Assembly: GCA_021785095.1 (NCBI GenBank)
Contig: JAJYGM010000354.1
Location: 1 to 12,907 of the forward strand
Length of the DNA stretch: 12,907 nucleotides
Direction: 5' to 3'
From: Actinomycetes bacterium
GTDB taxonomy: Bacteria > Actinomycetota > Acidimicrobiia > Acidimicrobiales > Bog-793
Below the pieces are notes generated by a model. That model was given only the letters and a program-made list of their open reading frames with translations. It did no database searches and was not told the DNA's origin. Positions 12,362-12,907 of this stretch are shown piece after piece. The position numbers were made by a program, and so were the translations under genes. How positions within the stretch are numbered: position 1 is the stretch's first letter; the number at the start of each line of letters is the position of its first letter.

Positions 12362-12907
12362 TCAGCGCGTCCCGGGGGTCCCGGGGGCTTCGGCGGCGAG
12401 GCCGGACGCCCGCTCCGACAGTGCCGGTGAGCCGAGTCGCCCGACCAGCTCGTCGAAGCCGTCCGACGGGCCGCGCCACTCGAAAGCCTTCGTGCCGGCG
12501 ACGAGCGAGTCGTCGACGCGCAGGGTGGCGAGGCTCCGGAACAGCTCGGCGAGGTCGTGATCGTCACAAAGCCGCGCCGCGAGCGTGGGCGCCGATCGCA
12601 CGCGTGCCAGCACCTCGGTTGCCCAAGCCGCCGCGTCCGACGGGATCTGTTCGAGGTGGACGTAGTGGCGGAGAACGGCGGCGGCGCTCTGCTTCCCCCA
12701 TCCGGCGATCCCCGGGAAGCCGTCGGCGCTGTCGCCGACGAGCGCGAGCCAGTCCGGGATCGACTCCGGAAGGACCCCGTACTTCGCCAGCACCGCCTCT
12801 TCGTCGAGGATCGCCTTGTTCCGGCGGTCGACCTGGACGACCCGCTCGTCACGGACGCACTGAGCGAGGTCCTTATCAGGCGTCCAGATGAGGACGCGGT
12901 CGACGGC
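12362..12907 (-). CDS. 5'-3' exonuclease (PolA N-domain type), C-terminal part
   Basis: The frame is open to the right edge, so the N-terminus is outside the window; 181 residues are visible. A GTG at 12793 is internal, since conserved sequence lies before it: VLIWTPDKDLAQCV, with D11 and D13, then ERVVQVDRR. The block IPDWLALVGDSADGFPGIAG, with D59 and D62, and the following GKQSAAAVLRHY form the helix-three-turn-helix DNA-binding motif and a metal-binding aspartate cluster of the FEN/PolA 5' nuclease family. These enzymes remove RNA primers and flaps. The sequence stops about 115 residues after the motif with no sign of a polymerase domain, so it is a stand-alone exonuclease and not DNA polymerase I. 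It precedes the lyase gene by 18 nt and may share its transcript. Confidence 0.92.
   Translation of the reverse strand, partial: AVDRVLIWTPDKDLAQCVRDERVVQVDRRNKAILDEEAVLAKYGVLPESIPDWLALVGDSADGFPGIAGWGKQSAAAVLRHYVHLEQIPSDAAAWATEVLARVRSAPTLAARLCDDHDLAELFRSLATLRVDDSLVAGTKAFEWRGPSDGFDELVGRLGSPALSERASGLAAEAPGTPGTR

Overview
This is high-GC, gene-dense DNA with short intergenic gaps, GTG/TTG starts and 4-nt ATGA/GTGA overlaps. That pattern points to an actinobacterium. A doubled ThyX-type protein, a very acidic DUF4193 zinc-ribbon protein and an alkyl-chain ACAD10/11-like dehydrogenase suggest an Acidimicrobiia-like lineage. The lineage is inferred from family content only; no marker gene such as rRNA is present.

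Region A (1-3634, + strand). The C-terminal part of a ThyX-superfamily protein enters from the left edge. A 460-bp gene-poor gap (1127-1587) follows. It holds a GC palindrome, a possible 18-codon leader ORF with a good ribosome binding site, a good sigma70-like promoter, a run of strong inverted repeats that looks like a structured RNA, and an operator- or terminator-like palindrome. Next comes a tight four-gene run: acidic DUF4193 protein, uncharacterised helical protein, GNAT acetyltransferase, Nudix hydrolase.

Region B (3551-5411, - strand). A 513-residue uncharacterised protein with an Arg/Gly-rich centre overlaps the Nudix gene tail to tail by 84 nt. Upstream of it is a 78-residue acidic protein. 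Region C (5489-6694, + strand) is an acyl-CoA dehydrogenase, separated from the next convergent operon by a large nested hairpin.

Region D (6786-11506) is the most striking part. On the - strand, three overlapping genes form one operon: an ECF sigma factor, a membrane-anchored serpin with a short cytoplasmic tail in the place usually held by an anti-sigma factor, and a PAS-EAL cyclic-di-GMP phosphodiesterase. Divergent from the sigma gene, across a 209-bp region with an A10 tract and two direct repeats, is a secreted chymotrypsin-fold (S1) serine protease with a long propeptide. I infer a protease-sensing circuit: the extracellular serpin reacts with a protease (perhaps this neighbour), and the event is relayed across the membrane to the sigma factor and possibly to c-di-GMP turnover. 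I know of no described system of this layout.

Region E (11522-12907, - strand). A PLP fold-type IV enzyme, probably aminodeoxychorismate lyase, lies downstream of a 5'-3' exonuclease (PolA N-domain type) that is cut by the right edge. No tRNA, rRNA, CRISPR array, insertion sequence or attachment site was seen.
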